Shown here one piece after another: positions 63,217 to 64,000 of a DNA stretch of 64,000 nt. The stretch is from positions 310,001 through 374,000 of the forward strand of contig CANNEA010000005.1 in NCBI GenBank assembly GCA_947503525.1. Reading direction: 5' to 3'. The stretch's first letter is position 1. Each line of letters begins with the position of its first letter. The position numbers were made by a program, and so were the translations under genes. The notes under the pieces were generated by a model. The model made no database searches, was not told the origin of the DNA, and worked only from the letters and a program-made list of their open reading frames with translations. This DNA is from an uncultured Carboxylicivirga sp. Lineage in GTDB: Bacteria > Bacteroidota > Bacteroidia > Bacteroidales > Marinilabiliaceae.

Positions 63217-64000
63217 TTATAAGAATTTGGGTGTAAATGCCAGCATTAGCCAACCCCAGGCTTGCATACCCTTAATCTCTTGCGTAGGATCATTAAATTT
63301 TAGTTGTTTCATGGTATCGGTAATGCCAAACATTTGAGAGTAACCCGCTTTGAGAACAAGTTCTGGAGCTAACTTTTGAATAAAAACTAAATCCAGTTCC
63401 GTACCTAAAGTACCGCCATAAGTTTTTCCATCAACCGTTGAAGTTCTATCGGCTCCGGAAGCAAAGTAATGCAGATGAGCCAACAGAGTACTTTTTGAGC
63501 CTAGTTTGAAATTGGTTTTTAAATAGACGTCCAACAGTCCGGCACTTGCGGCATTACCACCTCCATGACCATTACCTACGTAGAAATAATCCATAAAACC
63601 ATAATATTTATGGTTGGTACCGTAAGTAGGCGACCATCCTTCAACTTTATCAATTGTAGCCTCGTCATCGCCCGACAAATAATCAACACCTAATAAGGGT
63701 GATCCAAAAACACCCGCACTCTGCACATAAACATTAATCATATAACCCGAAAGATCGATTTTATCAAATCCACCATTGCCATTATCTGGTTTTCCAAAGG
63801 TTCCGCCTGTGTAGTAAAATTGGCCACCAAACTTTAATTTATCCAACTTTATATTAGGAGAAATTCCTAATGTGAAATTACTATGTGTTCGTTTACTGTC
63901 AGAAGTTGAATTATATAGATCATTGACTAACATTAAACCAAGATCTCCTTTTGAAAAATTATGCTTATAGTAAGCCATTAATTGACTTTTAGGAAGAGCC
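63217..64000 (-). CDS. alginate-export-like outer-membrane porin (5' end outside window)
   Basis: The frame is open to the window edge (residues before MAYYKHNF read ALPKSQL), so at least 260 C-terminal residues are visible and the signal peptide is missing. The sequence alternates aromatic and polar strands (GFMDYFYVGNGHGGG, LLAHLHYFASG, WGWLMLAFTPKFL) and ends in a hydrophobic strand, characteristic of a large barrel in the alginate_exp/OprD-like class. As first gene of the NrtA-NrtB operon it is the likely outer-membrane channel for the anion. Ligand specificity is inferred from context only. Confidence 0.75.
   Translation of the reverse strand, partial: ALPKSQLMAYYKHNFSKGDLGLMLVNDLYNSTSDSKRTHSNFTLGISPNIKLDKLKFGGQFYYTGGTFGKPDNGNGGFDKIDLSGYMINVYVQSAGVFGSPLLGVDYLSGDDEATIDKVEGWSPTYGTNHKYYGFMDYFYVGNGHGGGNAASAGLLDVYLKTNFKLGSKSTLLAHLHYFASGADRTSTVDGKTYGGTLGTELDLVFIQKLAPELVLKAGYSQMFGITDTMKQLKFNDPTQEIKGMQAWGWLMLAFTPKFL

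Noticed and set aside
1-64000. tRNA or rRNA genes
   Set aside because: I saw no cloverleaf-like sequences or ribosomal RNA motifs by eye; a covariance search would be decisive.

Overview
The window looks like a chromosomal segment of a marine, facultatively anaerobic member of the Bacteroidota, probably Bacteroidia near Marinilabiliales. The reasons are SprB-type repeats with a type IX secretion C-terminal domain, a menF-menD-menB operon, candidate promoters of the TAnnTTTG type, frequent absence of clear Shine-Dalgarno sites, and AT-rich genes separated by short GC-rich intergenic repeats. The genus assignment is inference only.

Region 1 (1-12.9 kb, + strand) is a surface-glycan locus entered in its middle. 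It holds a nonulosonate (sialic/legionaminic-type) branch: NeuB-type synthase (partial), CMP-sugar synthetase, a CBS plus nucleotidyltransferase protein resembling PtmE, and a capsule-synthesis-like transferase. Next comes a likely dTDP-amino-sugar branch (DegT-type aminotransferase, hexapeptide acyltransferase, WecF-type transferase). Five family-2 glycosyltransferases and rfbC follow. A REP-associated tyrosine transposase (RAYT) sits between two of the glycosyltransferases, flanked by matching 48-bp palindromic units.

Region 2 (12.9-25.9 kb) is repeat-rich accessory DNA mixed with more glycan genes (O-antigen ligase/polymerase, asparagine synthase, two family-4 glycosyltransferases, gnd). 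Three small DUF559 (VSR-like nuclease fold) genes each sit between copies of GC-rich repeats, and two of them form a 0.73-kb tandem duplication. A four-helix-bundle (S23/IVP-like) gene lies inside its own AT-rich repeat family. The RAYT, DUF559 and S23 cases share one architecture: a small gene bracketed by a gene-specific repeat.

Region 3 (25.9-31.2 kb) carries the lipid-linked initiating transferase and the export pair (Wza-like lipoprotein, Wzc-like BY-kinase), then a DUF4377/META lipoprotein. Region 4 (31.3-35.1 kb, - strand) is the menaquinone operon menF-menD-menB with overlapping genes, next to a MITE-like inverted repeat.

Region 5 (35.2-58.1 kb) is mostly single housekeeping or envelope genes: a SprB-repeat adhesin, an S9 peptidase, a creatininase-family amidase, an EEP-family lipoprotein, a nucleoid-associated protein, a GH13 amylase, a 991-residue zinc-peptidase/propeller protein, a membrane phosphoesterase, two patatins, an SMR transporter, a PAQR protein, an unusual symporter fused to a solute-binding domain, and a YedK/HMCES protein.

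Region 6 (58.1-64 kb, - strand) is one probable operon for anion (most likely nitrate) uptake: outer-membrane porin, NrtA-type binding lipoprotein, NrtB permease with an unusual insert, two ATPases, and a Crp/Fnr regulator whose four cysteines match the spacing of the FNR iron-sulfur ligands. It suggests oxygen-responsive nitrate uptake, which fits with menaquinone-based respiration.
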